From NCBI RefSeq assembly GCF_963678635.1, contig NC_087064.1, positions 18,774,509 to 18,838,508 of the forward strand: DNA of 64,000 nt, written 5' to 3'. This DNA is from Symsagittifera roscoffensis. Lineage: Eukaryota; Xenacoelomorpha; Acoela; Convolutidae. Made by a program: the position numbers and the translations under genes. The notes beneath the pieces were generated by a model. The model was not told where the DNA came from. It ran no database searches and worked only from the letters and a program-made list of their open reading frames with translations. This document shows positions 53,194 to 64,000 of the stretch, piece by piece (position 1 is the first letter of the stretch; each line of letters begins with the position of its first letter).

Positions 53194-54429
53194 ATGGACA
53201 AAGAAACGTATGACAGTCTTCCACTCACTAGATGGCTAGACAAGTCAGGCAAACCGATAGAAGATCATCCCGAATTACCAGAGGAGCCTCAAAAGAAAAC
53301 AATCTTGAAGAAGAACCGAGGTATGCCGATAGAGATTATGCTCAAGTCAAAAAATGTGAGAGAGACGCTCAAGGCAAAAGGCTATGATCTCAACCAGGTG
53401 GAAACGGGAGATACTCAGGTAGATGAAGACTTGTGGAGATTACTTGAGAAACTGGCAGATGATAAACCCGTGAACAAAGTAAAGGGTAGGAATGAACCGG
53501 AAGTCACGATACTGCGAAGGAATGAAACAGTTGGCAGCGCAGACCCTTTAAGAGGAAGCGTTACTGATGGCAAAGAAATCGTGCGGTCACTGGTTGACAA
53601 AATCCCTGATAACATACGTGAGCGGACTCAGGTTAGGAAGAAGAAAGTGGCGTTTAAGGAAGAAGCTGAACACCTGGGACTAGGTCAAGAGTCCGGGGAG
53701 TGGTCCACGTCCACGGAGGAAGAAGAAACTGGAGAAGAGAAATTGTCCGGGGAGCGTGAAGCATGGGATGAAGATTCGGAAAAGAGCAGCGATGATCAGG
53801 ATAGTCTATGCATGATACTGGCAGAGGAGAAGATGAGACACCGCGACAGGGAGCTACAAACAGATCCCTCCTCAGGAACATACAACTCGGATGAACAAGA
53901 AGTACAAGGAGGTGAAGAACTTGAGAAAAATGCGGTATCGAGGAAACCATTCAAAGAACTATCATGCAACTCAATTGTCAGAACAAATCTGGTGCCAGAA
54001 GATGATATGAAGATCGTGAAGAAGATAACATGCGTAAAGCTGAAGGATGACATCCACAGCCCTGGGGAAATGAATGGACAGATCATGGCACTTAAGGAAC
54101 ATGTCAAAGCGAGATATAGGCTGTCGGACCTGATAAGGGCCCAAAAGAATGACAAGATGACAAGTAACCTCTCCAAATGGATCCGGACGGGGTCCAAGGA
54201 GAAAGGGGAACTCGAGGAGGACAGCTACAAGATCTTGAGCCAGTTCTACAAAGAAAAAAAAGATTTACTCTATCACACAGCTGATGGGGTGGTAGCGTGG
54301 AAGAGAAAAGATGAGGAGAAGATATTACACAAGCACAACTTCATCATATTACCAAAATTGTATCAGACGGAGGTGTTATTCAGATCGCACGATCAGATGG
54401 GGCACCAGGGGATAGACAAAGTGCAATAG
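53194..54429 (+). CDS. Element C acidic linker between RNase H and integrase
   Basis: 411 codons, acidic and disordered first, helical later, ending in the integrase His pair (FRSHDQMGHQGID). Two exact GTCCGGGGAG words (53691, 53745) fall here, read as SGE in the protein. It stops at TAG 54427 just before the integrase Cys pair. Confidence 0.7.
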   Translation: MDKETYDSLPLTRWLDKSGKPIEDHPELPEEPQKKTILKKNRGMPIEIMLKSKNVRETLKAKGYDLNQVETGDTQVDEDLWRLLEKLADDKPVNKVKGRNEPEVTILRRNETVGSADPLRGSVTDGKEIVRSLVDKIPDNIRERTQVRKKKVAFKEEAEHLGLGQESGEWSTSTEEEETGEEKLSGEREAWDEDSEKSSDDQDSLCMILAEEKMRHRDRELQTDPSSGTYNSDEQEVQGGEELEKNAVSRKPFKELSCNSIVRTNLVPEDDMKIVKKITCVKLKDDIHSPGEMNGQIMALKEHVKARYRLSDLIRAQKNDKMTSNLSKWIRTGSKEKGELEEDSYKILSQFYKEKKDLLYHTADGVVAWKRKDEEKILHKHNFIILPKLYQTEVLFRSHDQMGHQGIDKVQ

Positions 54430-54483
54430 AGAATACTTCACAGGTTTGATTGACCAGGATTAAAGAAAGCTTGCTAGAGATGG

Positions 54484-55800
54484 GTGAATGCATGCCTGGC
54501 ATGCCTGCAAGTAAAAGACCCAAGGAAAATGAAGTTCCCACTCAAGTCTGTTGAATGCTCGGAATTTAACGAGGTGTTGCAGATAGACCATCAAAAAATC
54601 CGCATGACAGAGTCGGGTTACAACCAGATACTGGTCATAATAGACCACTTCACAAAGTTGGCAGAAGCGGTCCCGTGTCAGACAGCCTCAGCAGAGGAGA
54701 CTTGTGACCACCTGATAACGCACTGGATATCACGATATGGTTGTCCAATGAATTTTCAGTCAAACAACAGAAAAGCCTTTGTGGGGGACTTGACAAAAGA
54801 ATTGATGAAGAGGTCACACATTGCTCAAGCACACTCGACAACCTACCATCCTCAGACCAACGGGCTGGTAGAGAGACAGAATAGAACTTTGGTGAACATG
54901 CTGAGGGTATACTGCTCAAGATACATGACGGACTGGGATAAATATCTGCCGCAAGTCGTAGGGGCGTACAACAGTACGCAACACTCAACAACGGGCATCA
55001 GTCCTTTCATGATGTTGACGGGCAGGGAGAGAGCAATGCCCCTGACATTCTTTTACCCGGAATACGAAGGGAAGAGGACGTCTCCTCAAGCTTACGTGAA
55101 AGAAGCGATCAGGAGACAGCAAGAACTAAACGAGCTCTGCAGGAGGAACACTGCGCAAGCACAAATGAGACAGCGCAAGAAATATGATGAAAAGATATTA
55201 CAGGCGAAGCCATATGAAGTGGGCCAGTATGTGTGGGTCTTCCAGAATGTCATACTGCCCAAAGGGGCAAAGAAACTACTTAAGAAATGGAGAGGACCAT
55301 TCATGATAACGGAAGTACACCAACAAGGACGGTTCTACCGCTTGAGTACGGGGTGAGCAGCATATTATGGAAATCTGAAGCCTCACGTCCCATCCCCAGA
55401 GAACTGGTGTATACCACAGGATATGGAGGGACTTGAGTACCTACTGGTGGATCCAGCGTGTGAAGTGAACGAAAAAGGCACCAGAGAGAAAAATGATGGC
55501 AACGAGAACTTGAGTTTGGATGACAATGAAAAGATAGAAGCAGACTCTGAGGCGGAATCCTTTGTGGAAGAAGACTGGAACGATCCGGAGCAGGGTGAAG
55601 TGCCGAAGTGGACAGAACCAGACTTACCAATACCAGCGGGGACTAGAAGTGGCAGTCGCAAACGGACTGGCATGAGGTACAACAAGTACGGAGATGATTT
55701 CCTGATTGATAAGATACAGCCCGATGAACTAAGCGAAGAGCTACTTAGTGTGGGCGAACTGGCAGCCGATGATGAATGGCAAATTATCAATGATAATTAA
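54484..55800 (+). pseudogene. Element C integrase
   Basis: Cys pair CLACLQVK, first Asp in QIDHQKIRM, second position in FQSNNRKAFVG, Glu in GLVERQNRT, GPF module in KKWRGPFMITEV. The second catalytic Asp (A: FQSDN) is Asn here, so the enzyme is dead even apart from the stops at 55354 (TGA) and 55798 (TAA). Confidence 0.85.
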
Positions 55801-55845
55801 CACTACCCGCAGCAAGACTACTCGACACCAGAACGATAGACAGAT

Positions 55846-56587
55846 TTGGAACAGAGCGAGATGGAGAGGAGGGAGACTACGAAATTGAGGATAGTGGAAT
55901 GGATGCGCGATGTCAAGAACGGAAGCGGCGAAGGACAAAGCATCCAACAAGTTGACGTATCAGCGGGAAAGCACAAGAAAACGGAGGATCCCCTCTTCGG
56001 CTGGACAGCAACAGACAGGCCGCTCGAGATTCCACCAGATAATTAAGACCCAGCACCATCGACGGGGACGTCGATAAATATTTTTGTCCGGGGAGTGGGA
56101 GTAGGACTTACCCACACCGAAAATTTGATGATAAAGAAACTCAGGGAAGTGAGAGAAACGAGCGGAGTGGAACTGAATGGGGAGGAGGTTGAGCCTACCA
56201 TAGGACGGAAATTCAAAACGAAGTCTGGAGGCCGACTTCAAGAGAGAATACCAGAACGTGGAGTTTCTCTTCAGACAGAGACCGGGGCTGGGAGGAATGG
56301 CTGCGCTTACACCATCAGTAGCACAAGTCCCAGGCAAATACCTTTGCTTCTTAGTGACGAGGGCCAGTAAGAGGAACACGATCGATCCTGAGCACGTGAT
56401 GTTGGCACTAACGAGACTACGAGACTTCATGATTGAAAGAGGGATAACGGAGGTCTCAATGCCGGTGTATGACCCAAACAGGGGGAAATTGAGCCCAAGG
56501 GAATTGTACGCTATCCTACACGTGGTCTTCGCAGAAACTGAGATAATGGTGCATCTTCACAAGAAATACTACTTGAGCATCGCCTAA
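55846..56587 (+). pseudogene. Element C integrase tail and partial macro-like domain
   Basis: Three frames (55846-56046, 56095-56370, 56258-56587). The FVRGVGVGLTHTENL segment is present near 56080-56125. About 110 bases coding for the first macro strand and the SAICITADM block are missing near 56225, so the domain lacks its N-terminal third; the rest (RPGLGGMAAL to YYLSI) matches A almost exactly, and the end (56400-56585) is nearly identical at DNA level. Confidence 0.7.
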
Positions 56588-57040
56588 GTCGGGTACATGG
56601 GGGTCTTGAGTTGGGCATGAAGGGATCTCAAGTTAGGTATTGGGGCACGGAACAGGTAAAAAGATCTTAAAAGTGATTGGCATGACAATAAAATTTTAAA
56701 TGATTGATGGTGCTAAAACATAAAATGAATCTACATGCTCTTAGGAAACTTCAAATTGAATTATTTTAGTAGAACGAAAAGGATAAGGTTTTAACTATAA
56801 TGGCAGGGGGGTTTTAGGTTAGGAACATAGCATTTTAGTCTAAAGATCAAGTTTTATTTTAAGATTGATTTGTTAAAGTCAAATTGACCACCCAACTATA
56901 CTCAACTGAAAGAAAAAAGAAGGTCTTGAACAAACCCACAGTCAAGCAACACTTGAAAAAGTTATTTCTCAAGTACTCAAGTTGGTACGGTAATTCTCAA
57001 TTAGAAGTTTGCCACGAGAAAATACCGGATACCTTACGGA
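56588..57040 (+). other. Pol-ORF2 gap and deletion joint in element C
   Basis: Matches A 26415-26800 and then, near 57015, jumps to A 31640 (shared word GCCAC..G.AAATACCGG). No coding content. It keeps a few CTCAAGT words at 56970-57000. Confidence 0.55.
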
Positions 57041-57049
57041 CTGGAACAG

Positions 57050-60000
57050 GTGGAGATAAGACAGGAAGGGAAGGAGCTGGATCCGGCAGGCCCGTTGTAT
57101 GTGGCTCTGACGGAATATAAGAAATCGGATCCAACGACACCATCACCTCTGTTAGTGGGCAACCCTGGAGACAAAAAAAGCGGCCCCGTAGAAGATCGGT
57201 TCAGGAGGATACTTGAGAGAAGGAGAGTCGAGTCAGGAGAAGAAAGAATGGATGCGACTCTCAGTGAGGCAGGAGAGGAGATGGAAGTGGGGAACACGCC
57301 TGAACCAAAACCAGCAGAGGAGGATTTCACCACTCAAGAACTGTTGAAAGATCTGAGCGGAGAGGACTGGGGAGACACTGCCACGCCACCTCTGACCTCA
57401 TCTGCCCGCAAGAATCTAGAGTTGCCACTGACGAGCGAGACTTCCAATTTGGGAATGATACTCTTGAGTGCAGAGGAGAGCGAAAAGAATACCTTCGAGG
57501 GAAACAAGACCATGTTCCTAGGGACTCTGGATGACAACGCTTGGCGAGAATTCTTGAGAGAGTTTAATCGAGAGGTGAATAGCGAGATCACACTAGACAA
57601 TTTCAAAGAAGAACTGTGGAGCACGGTGGTGAAGTTCGGTGAACCTGTCCTGATGGGAACAGGTCTGGATGAAAAAGCAAGAGGAGAGCTGCTGAGCAAG
57701 ATGGTCGAATTGTGAAAGGTGCCACTGAAGACCAAAGAAGACGAGTGTAAAGACAGCTCTACTCTGAAACAATGTACTGACAATAAATTAATTGAAGGTG
57801 TAAGGGGGGATAAGGTTGAGACTAGTAATATAATTAAAAGTACTAATATCATTAAGGCTCGAGCAGGGGGGAGGCAAGAGTTGGAAGGGTTGGATGGAGA
57901 CAAAGAACTCTAATCAGTGATGATAACGGCAACGCGCCCAAGTAAAGACGTGAAATCTCGCAAGAGAAAGAGAGAGGTAGAAGGGTTGCGTAGTCCTTCG
58001 GCGGACGCAGTCTCAGAGAAAAGCCTGAGAGAGACGGCTCCCATGGTTCTGGCACGGTGGAAGACAGCAGCCTATAAGAGTAGCTACGAACCAAGGAAAT
58101 AGCTCGAGGTAGAAAGAGAGATGGAGGTTTCCACCAACTCGACAACGGAAGAAGACTTCAAGCCCCAGAGGACGAAGATGAAACGAGGTTCGACGAGTGG
58201 GCAGACATGGGAAGTAGACGTTGGCAAAGAATGGGTCTCAAATGAACACCAGGCCACTGGGAAGCAAGTAACTAGTGATCCTCTTGAGAAGAATAAAACG
58301 AGGAACACCTCCCGGCCATGGTGGGTGGCCCTGGAAACATTGAAGGAACTGGAAGACTGCCTAAAGAAATTCGACAGTGGAGTGTCACGCAAGCGACGCA
58401 ACTGGGCTACCCAGCAGAAGGCTGAGATTAACAAATTAGAATTGGGGAGCCAACTGAAGAGAACTTGGCAGAAATTGTTAAAAGATCATTTTGACGAAGC
58501 GATGAGGACATCCTCATCGAAGTCGCCGTTGATGGCAAATCCCTTCGTTAGAACAGCGGGACAATTGATGTTCGTGTGGAGCCTGGTGGGAATAGAATTA
58601 GAAACGCTGACCTCGCATGACAAGTTGAAACTGGGTGGAAAAAGTCTAGAGATATATCAGACATTGATGTAACACATTGCTAGCGATAACTCAGGCTTGA
58701 GCCTGGCAAAGAGGAGAGACGCTACTTGTTTCATGAGGTGGATAATGTCGGTGATGACTGACAGCACCATCCTAGCATGTCAACAAAGAGCAATCGGGAG
58801 TAAGGCAGTGGAAAGGAGAATCTCAGCAGTCATCTTGAATGTATACCAGAGTACTGGGATAGAAAAGGAGGATGGTTCCAGGCAGTCTCTAGAGAGCCAC
58901 AGAAAGTTAGACGAGATACGGAGATTCTACAACAAGAAGTTTGAGGAGGGACACGATGTACACCGGAACTTGGCCTCGTCAGGAGAGTACTTGAAACCCA
59001 ATAAGAAGGGAGTATATCAGTACGTGTCTGGAGTGATGGGGACTCGGAAGCTGGAGGCGCTCACCGAAACTACGAGGTAGCGGAGCTACTAAAGTTATGG
59101 ACAGAAAAGATAGTGGAAATAGACACAGTAGAGAGAGAGAGACCGAGCTTGGGCTTGATTCTCGAGAAAACACCAGAGTTGATAAGAGTGCCGCGCTCAA
59201 GTAAAAGAGTCAAGCTGAAGATGGGTAACGGGAATGGCATGTTCGTTTCGAGTCTGGGAGTGGTGTGGAAATTGCTAAGGCCTTCCTGGTGTCCACATCC
59301 CCATGCAAGCCTGATCGAGGAAGTCACAGAGCGAGTGAGGTTAGCACCGGCGGAGGACGAAGATCTGGCAACATTGGGTATATTGCACAAGCTGATCTTG
59401 CCTCAGGTGAAGGAGTCAAGCGAAGCGACGAGTAAACTAGGGTCAGTGAAGAAAATGGAGCCGGGTAGTTGTCTTGACTCGACGTGTGGAAATGGCGAGC
59501 ACACCTGTGATGGACGGTCATGCGTTAGGATACAGTCCTTCCAAAAAGAAGATCTAGTCACTTGGTTTGAAGATATCACAGAGAGGGAGAAGAGTGAAGT
59601 ACAGATAGTGGCTGAGTGTTACGCGAGTACCACGGTGAATATAGCAACAGCTCTGGGATTCTTCTCGAGAATAATGTGCAGTCTGCAGTCACTGGAGAGG
59701 CTAGAGTCTGAACACCATTTGGTAACCGCGTTGAGCGTGGAGTCATGGCCCGGGGTGTTGCAGGTAACCCAGAAACACATCAAGAACTGGAAGGTTGGAC
59801 TTGAAGTGGAAATGGGATTTCCTATGAGCGAAGCCTATGGTCTGCCTCTAAACGCGAAGTCCTTAGTGGGGTCAGTGATGGCCAACCTATGCGGCAGCCA
59901 CTACCCATTGCACATATCGATGGTGGAGGTGTCCAACCAAAGGGTATTAATAGACAAGGCCTTCTCAGTGTACAAGTGTGTAAGACTGGCTCGGATGTCG

Positions 60001-61059
60001 CATCACCCACACAGGTTGTTGAGGAAAATCCGAGGAACAGTGCCGAGAGAACAGAGGGATGACTCGAGTGAAATCTGGGGGGAAGAACTTTTGGGCTTGG
60101 AAAGGGAAAACACAAGTGAGCACGAGAGACAAAACGTGATCGGGAAACCTATGGGTGCTGCTCCAAACATGGAGGACAACGATACGATACACGAGAAGAT
60201 GATAGAACTTGAACTTTTCCTAGAAGCCTCGGGAGAGCGCAACCTTAGGAGTATTGACCTCATACATGGGGAATGTCCATGCCACTGTCTGGCACAAACG
60301 GTGTAGTATCCGGATCACGCAAACCTCTGCCTGTTATGGGATGTGGACTAAATTCGGTCGATTGGATTACCCGATCATCAGCAGAAGGTTACTATCTTGG
60401 TGGTTAGCACGATGCTGGCTCTACGAAGGATGGAGGAAAATGTAACGAAGTATCGAGAATCGAAGACGCCAAAAACAGAGTCGATATACGCGATAGATTA
60501 CAGCAGGGGACTTGAGTTGTTTGAGACTGCATGCAAAGTATTCGCCATACCAATGGAGGTCAGACACGTATGGAGCCGCATAATGTTCTTTCCTTGGATT
60601 CGAGCGACGTTGACATCCTGGTTGTACATGGTAACGAAAGATCACATGAAGAGATATCAAAAGGAATATCGACAGTTCCTGGCCGAGATAGGACCGGAAG
60701 CTTTTAAGAGACCTCTGCTGACCCATCGAAATGCGATCACGACGGGGTGGAAAAAAGTTGGTAGGGTGTCAAGAAACAATACCAAGGCGAGAGAGTCGAT
60801 ACTGGAGGAAGACTTGGCGAAGAACGTGAGCCTGAGTCTGCACAATTCCTTCTGCTTGAACCGAGAGTCGAGGGTGAAGAGTTTGCCCAACCAAGCAAAG
60901 AGATTGCAGGAGCAAAGGGAAGGGATGCGGTCCTATGAACAGCTGAAAGCCTGGGAAGAGATCGTGATTAGCTCCGATGATGAAGAGGCACTGTTGAAAC
61001 AGATTACGGTGTCAAATACGTCTGGGCCGGGTACCTCGAAGGCGAAGAACGCGAGATGA
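57050..61059 (+). pseudogene. Element C ORF2, C-terminal two-thirds
   Basis: Homologous to A 31690-35693. One reading register runs from 57050 to about 59040, broken only by stops at 57713, 57911, 58100 and 58670. A short loss near 59043 (A has an extra AYNPFLDL-coding segment) shifts it to a second register that runs to 61059 with a TAG at 60304 and a TAA at 60349. This shows that the pieces in A were once a single long protein. Landmarks: TTQELLKDLSGED, GVVWKLLRPSWCPHP, STCGNGEHTCDGRSC, CPCHCLAQT, LHNSFCLNRES. Product function unknown. Confidence 0.7.
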
Positions 61060-61197
61060 GCAGGTGGCTCAATGGGAAATTCTAGAGTCTTGAGTCTTGA
61101 GAGGGAAGGAAAGGGGCTCGAAGGTGAACTTGGATGAAATCTGGGTTCATTAAAAAGAAATTTTAACAAATGAGATATTGTTATTAATATGTTAAAA
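61060..61197 (+). other. 3' UTR of element C, cut by a LINE
   Basis: Matches A 35694-35830 up to TTATTAATATG and then changes to the LINE tail. The rest of the 3' UTR and LTR would lie beyond the LINE, outside the window. Confidence 0.65.
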
Positions 61198-61230
61198 TAA
61201 TACTAATAATAATAATAATAATAATAATAT
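61198..61230 (-). repeat. (ATT)n tail of the LINE
   Basis: AAT/ATT trinucleotide run directly after the LINE 3' UTR, as made by target-primed reverse transcription in elements with microsatellite tails. It marks the insertion point in element C. Confidence 0.8.
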
Positions 61231-61274
61231 GAATTTAGCGTACGCAAGGGGTTTCCCCCACAGTTTCAGTTAAT

Positions 61275-63059
61275 TTAGTTAGACATATTTCTGCAAATGT
61301 TTCGGGTACAGTCGCACAGAATTTCCCAGCTACAGGGGTTGGAGTCATCGAATCTTTTCTCGAAATGCTCCCACATCCATTGCAGCAACCGTCCTTTGAG
61401 TCCTATCGTGTTGGTAAAGTCCACTTTTTGAGGAACTAAATTAGCCAGCCTCTTTGCATGAAACCAGAAATTTTTTTCGCAAACAAATTTTGCAGGGCGT
61501 GTACATTCAAATAAACGAGATCTTGTATTAGCTAGGTCATTTTTTGGCGTAAAACGGTCAAAAAAATTGAAGTCGTAGTGATTATTGAGGATTTTAGATA
61601 GTAGAAGTAAATTATTGAGCTGAATGTACATCGGTAATGGCAGTATTCCTAGACGCTGAAGCGACGTTTTGTAATTAGGATCTGTTGCAATCCATTTGCA
61701 TGCATTGCGTTGAACACCTTCTAAGTGTTTCATTTCTTCGACGTTTAATTGATAGCACGCTGAGCCGTATAGCAAAACTGAAATTACCATGGATTTGAAC
61801 AGATTAAGTTTGGTCTTGGTATTAAGAGGCAGTGGGTTGCGCTTCAGCATGCATAGAGTGCTGAGGGCTTTTCCTCTTCTAAGTTTAATATGCGATGTCC
61901 AGCCTAGATCCGATTTTACAATTATTCCTAGGTCTTTTTCCTCTGAGACTTTCTTAATTAAAATTGAGTCGAAGTAAAAGTCGCTACTTGTGGCACGTTT
62001 AACCGGTAGGTGAGTGCATTTTGACGCATTGAACGCAATCTGGTTTTGTTGAGTCCACGTAAAGATGTTATTTAGGTCTTTCTGAAAATCTGCGTTAAGT
62101 GTACCAATTTGTAAGAAATTTGCGTCGTCTGCGTATAGAAAGCTGGTGGAATGTTTACATACACTTGGTAGGTTGTTAATCATGACAAGAAAAAACAATG
62201 GCCCGAGGATTGATCCTTGAGGAACACCGCTTGTGACATCGAATGATTGGGACAGACAGTCTTTGATTTTGACACATTGTGTTCTATTTGTCAGGTAGTT
62301 ATAAATTAGTTTTAAAATTTTGCCTCTGGTTCCCAGCGAGTAGAGCTTATCAATCAGAATACCGTGATCTACTTTGTCAAAAGCTTTCTCGAAATCGGTA
62401 TATATTACGTCTACTTCTTCATTTTTGCTTATTTCTGAATATATGGTGTCAAGATAGAGCAGCATTTGGATGATCCCTGACCTTTTCGCGCGAAATCCGA
62501 ATTGGTTGTTGTGCAACATAGGTTCTAGATGTTTATATGGATCGATGAAAAGAACTTTTTTGAAGATTTTGCTGGCAATATTAAGTAATGATATTGGTCT
62601 GTAGTTAATTATCGAGGCCTTGCTTCCTTTCTTTTTGAATATTGGGCTGACAATAGAATGTTTCCATTGATCGGGGAAATAACAGGTCTGGAGTGCTTTA
62701 TATATGATATGGTAGAGAAAGGGCGTTAAAGATTCACTACAACGCTTAAATAAAGCAGGAGGTAGTAGATCGGGACCTCTCGACTTACTTAGATCTAGAT
62801 CATTACACAGTTTGGCAATCAGATTCCTGTCTGGTTCTATATTATGAATTATTTGTTTAACTGAGTGCTCTTGTTTTTCAAGACAGGATGGTTGAGAAGC
62901 GATTATAAAAGCTGAGTTAAAAAACTTGGCGAATAGATTAGCTTGTTCTGGCAAGGTTTTCGCAACTGAATTATCAAGTTTCAAGACGGAAGGTAGTTCT
63001 GAGTTACGGAACTTTCTATAGTATTTAAACAGGGCTTTAGTATCACGCAAATTAGACAA
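61275..63059 (-). CDS. LINE reverse transcriptase
   Basis: 594 codons. RT motifs in order: SRGPDLLPPALFKR, YRPISLLNIASKIFKK, NQFGFRAKRSG, VIYTDFEKAFDKVDH (first catalytic Asp), SGVPQGSILGPLFFLVM, and LYADDANFLQ with YADD at 62124-62135, then the thumb. The C-terminal 200 residues carry the usual CR1/jockey tail (LLYGSACYQLNVEEMKHLE, QRNACKWI). Ends TAA near 61275. It copies LINE RNA at a nicked chromosomal target. All catalytic residues look intact. Confidence 0.92.
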   Translation of the reverse strand: MSNLRDTKALFKYYRKFRNSELPSVLKLDNSVAKTLPEQANLFAKFFNSAFIIASQPSCLEKQEHSVKQIIHNIEPDRNLIAKLCNDLDLSKSRGPDLLPPALFKRCSESLTPFLYHIIYKALQTCYFPDQWKHSIVSPIFKKKGSKASIINYRPISLLNIASKIFKKVLFIDPYKHLEPMLHNNQFGFRAKRSGIIQMLLYLDTIYSEISKNEEVDVIYTDFEKAFDKVDHGILIDKLYSLGTRGKILKLIYNYLTNRTQCVKIKDCLSQSFDVTSGVPQGSILGPLFFLVMINNLPSVCKHSTSFLYADDANFLQIGTLNADFQKDLNNIFTWTQQNQIAFNASKCTHLPVKRATSSDFYFDSILIKKVSEEKDLGIIVKSDLGWTSHIKLRRGKALSTLCMLKRNPLPLNTKTKLNLFKSMVISVLLYGSACYQLNVEEMKHLEGVQRNACKWIATDPNYKTSLQRLGILPLPMYIQLNNLLLLSKILNNHYDFNFFDRFTPKNDLANTRSRLFECTRPAKFVCEKNFWFHAKRLANLVPQKVDFTNTIGLKGRLLQWMWEHFEKRFDDSNPCSWEILCDCTRNICRNMSN

Positions 63060-63145
63060 TGTTGTTCGTATTCGCTTCTGTTATTCTCTGCGGCGGTTTG
63101 TACCTTTTCATTCATTGCAATCACCGAGGCACATTGTGAACCTTT

Positions 63146-64000
63146 TTATTTGCGTAATGTTGACAGACGTTTCATTGAATTTGACGTCTCAGGAGTTATC
63201 CAGGGAGGAAGATTTTGTCTATGTTGAGTTCTACTCGGGATGAATTTTGGAAGAAAGCTATGAATCCATTCGTACCAAAGTTCGACTATTTTTGTAACAT
63301 TTGACCAGCAGTAAGGTGAGAAAGTGTTAATTGAAAACGCCTCGTTTAAACCGTTGAAGTCAGCTTTGCAATAGCTATAGAAACTGGTTTTACTAAATGT
63401 GGAGTTTTTCTCGAGTTCCTTTATGCGGATTATTGAGTTAATAGGTTTGTGATCAGATTTTGGTGCAGTAAATGCGTCGAGTGGTAGGGTGTCGATTATT
63501 TCAACTTGGTTGCTAACAAGGACTAAGTCAAGTATATTAGTGTTCGTTGTTTTGAAATGAACAGTTTGAGTTAAGCTTAATTTATCTATTTTGTCAAGTA
63601 TACATTGATGGAGCGGTTCTGAGGTTTGAATGGACCAGTCAATTGAAGAAAGATTAAAGTCTTCGTTTATTATACGATGATTTGCATTGCAGTTCGACAA
63701 GAAGTCCTTTAGCTGACAAATGCGGAGGGGCTCCAGATAATATTTGCTCTTAGGAGGGGGGAAATAGCATGTGGCAATTAGTAATGTGCCTTCGGAAGAT
63801 TCCCAGATTATAGCGGTGCAATAATCTTGAAATTGGTCAGGAAGAGAAATTTCATAGCATTTTAGTGTAGACTTTGTTGCAATAAGGACCCCACCGTGGG
63901 CTGTTTTTTCATTTTGTTTGGTGTTTTTGTCAGAACGAAAGATATTGAAGCCAGGGAGGAATAGTTCGGAGTCGCTGATGTTAATTGTGAGCCACGTTTC
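63146..64000 (-). pseudogene. LINE apurinic-type endonuclease, 5' part missing
   Basis: From the window edge the minus strand reads ETWLTINISDSELFLPGF, GGVLIATKS, TLLIATCYFPPPKS (63700-64000), then NEDFNLSSIDW, NTNILDLVLVS and APKSDHKPINS. These are the APE-type endonuclease blocks of CR1/jockey LINEs, including the terminal SDH. In the GDFN block Gly is replaced by Glu (NEDFN). A frame change lies between 63060 and 63146. It nicks target DNA to prime reverse transcription. Confidence 0.85.

Larger units (their letters stand above)
48396..61197 (+). mobile_element. Element C: giant gypsy-type element, 5'-truncated copy of the A type
   Basis: Very similar to A from the middle of gag (A 18040) to the 3' UTR (A 35830). 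Lacks 5' LTR, leader and about 450 bp of gag; starts at a head-to-head joint with B at about 48395. Internally it lacks the part of the macro domain around the first strand, and about 4.7 kb corresponding to A 26.85-31.65 kb (N-terminal half of ORF2 with esterase). Its 3' end is cut by a LINE at about 61197. Confidence 0.88.
61198..64000 (-). mobile_element. CR1/jockey-like non-LTR retrotransposon (LINE), 5' end off window
   Basis: On the minus strand: APE endonuclease (64000-63146), reverse transcriptase (63059-61275), a short 3' UTR and a simple-repeat tail at 61198-61230. The 3' tail of ATT units and the EN-RT order place it with CR1/jockey-like LINEs. Only one break (63060-63146) separates EN and RT. 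Confidence 0.9.

Overview
The window is a stretch of invertebrate animal genome made almost entirely of retrotransposons. The only recognisable host gene piece is one exon on the minus strand (14359-14635). It is nearly identical to the conserved start of PPP2R3C (a PP2A regulatory subunit) and ends at a GT splice donor. No bacterial features are present. I cannot name the phylum from the sequence alone.

Layout. (1) 1020-11877, minus: a 10.9-kb Ty3/gypsy LTR element with two 431-bp LTRs, gag, protease, RT, RNase H and integrase. A TARG1/OARD1-like macro (ADP-ribose-binding) domain follows the integrase but is split by a frameshift. A 171-bp tandem array lies before the 3' LTR, and a tRNA-like fold lies inside both LTRs. 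(2) 11878-15690: host DNA with a decayed RT relic, the PPP2R3C-like exon, and five consecutive hairpins. (3) 15691-36651, plus: element A, a giant (about 21 kb) gypsy-type element with 518-bp LTRs. (4) about 36.65-48.39 kb, minus: element B, a diverged relative truncated at its 5' side. (5) about 48.4-61.2 kb, plus: element C, a close relative of A truncated at its 5' side. (6) 61.2-64.0 kb, minus: a CR1/jockey-like LINE inserted into the 3' region of C, with an ATT-repeat tail; it runs off the window.

Elements A, B and C share one plan: a leader, a gag-pol whose integrase continues into a macro-like domain, a gap, then about 9 kb of further coding sequence (ORF2) where an env gene might sit. 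ORF2 looks like one very long protein broken by recent mutations. It has no visible signal peptide or fusion/transmembrane layout, so it does not look like env. In A it contains an SGNH/GDSL esterase domain with all catalytic blocks present, a coiled coil, and a possible second decayed SGNH fold. B lacks exactly the coiled-coil/esterase block, and C lacks the whole N-terminal half of ORF2. The C-terminal part is present in all three and recognisable between the diverged A/C and B types.

The candidate undescribed system is therefore a family of giant LTR elements with an integrase-macro fusion and a modular, esterase-bearing ORF2. A decamer, GTCCGGGGAG, recurs at the LTR boundary and at several pol positions in different reading frames, which suggests a nucleic-acid-level role in replication. 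All copies here carry stops or frameshifts; A and the 10.9-kb element have LTR pairs differing by only about 3% by eye.
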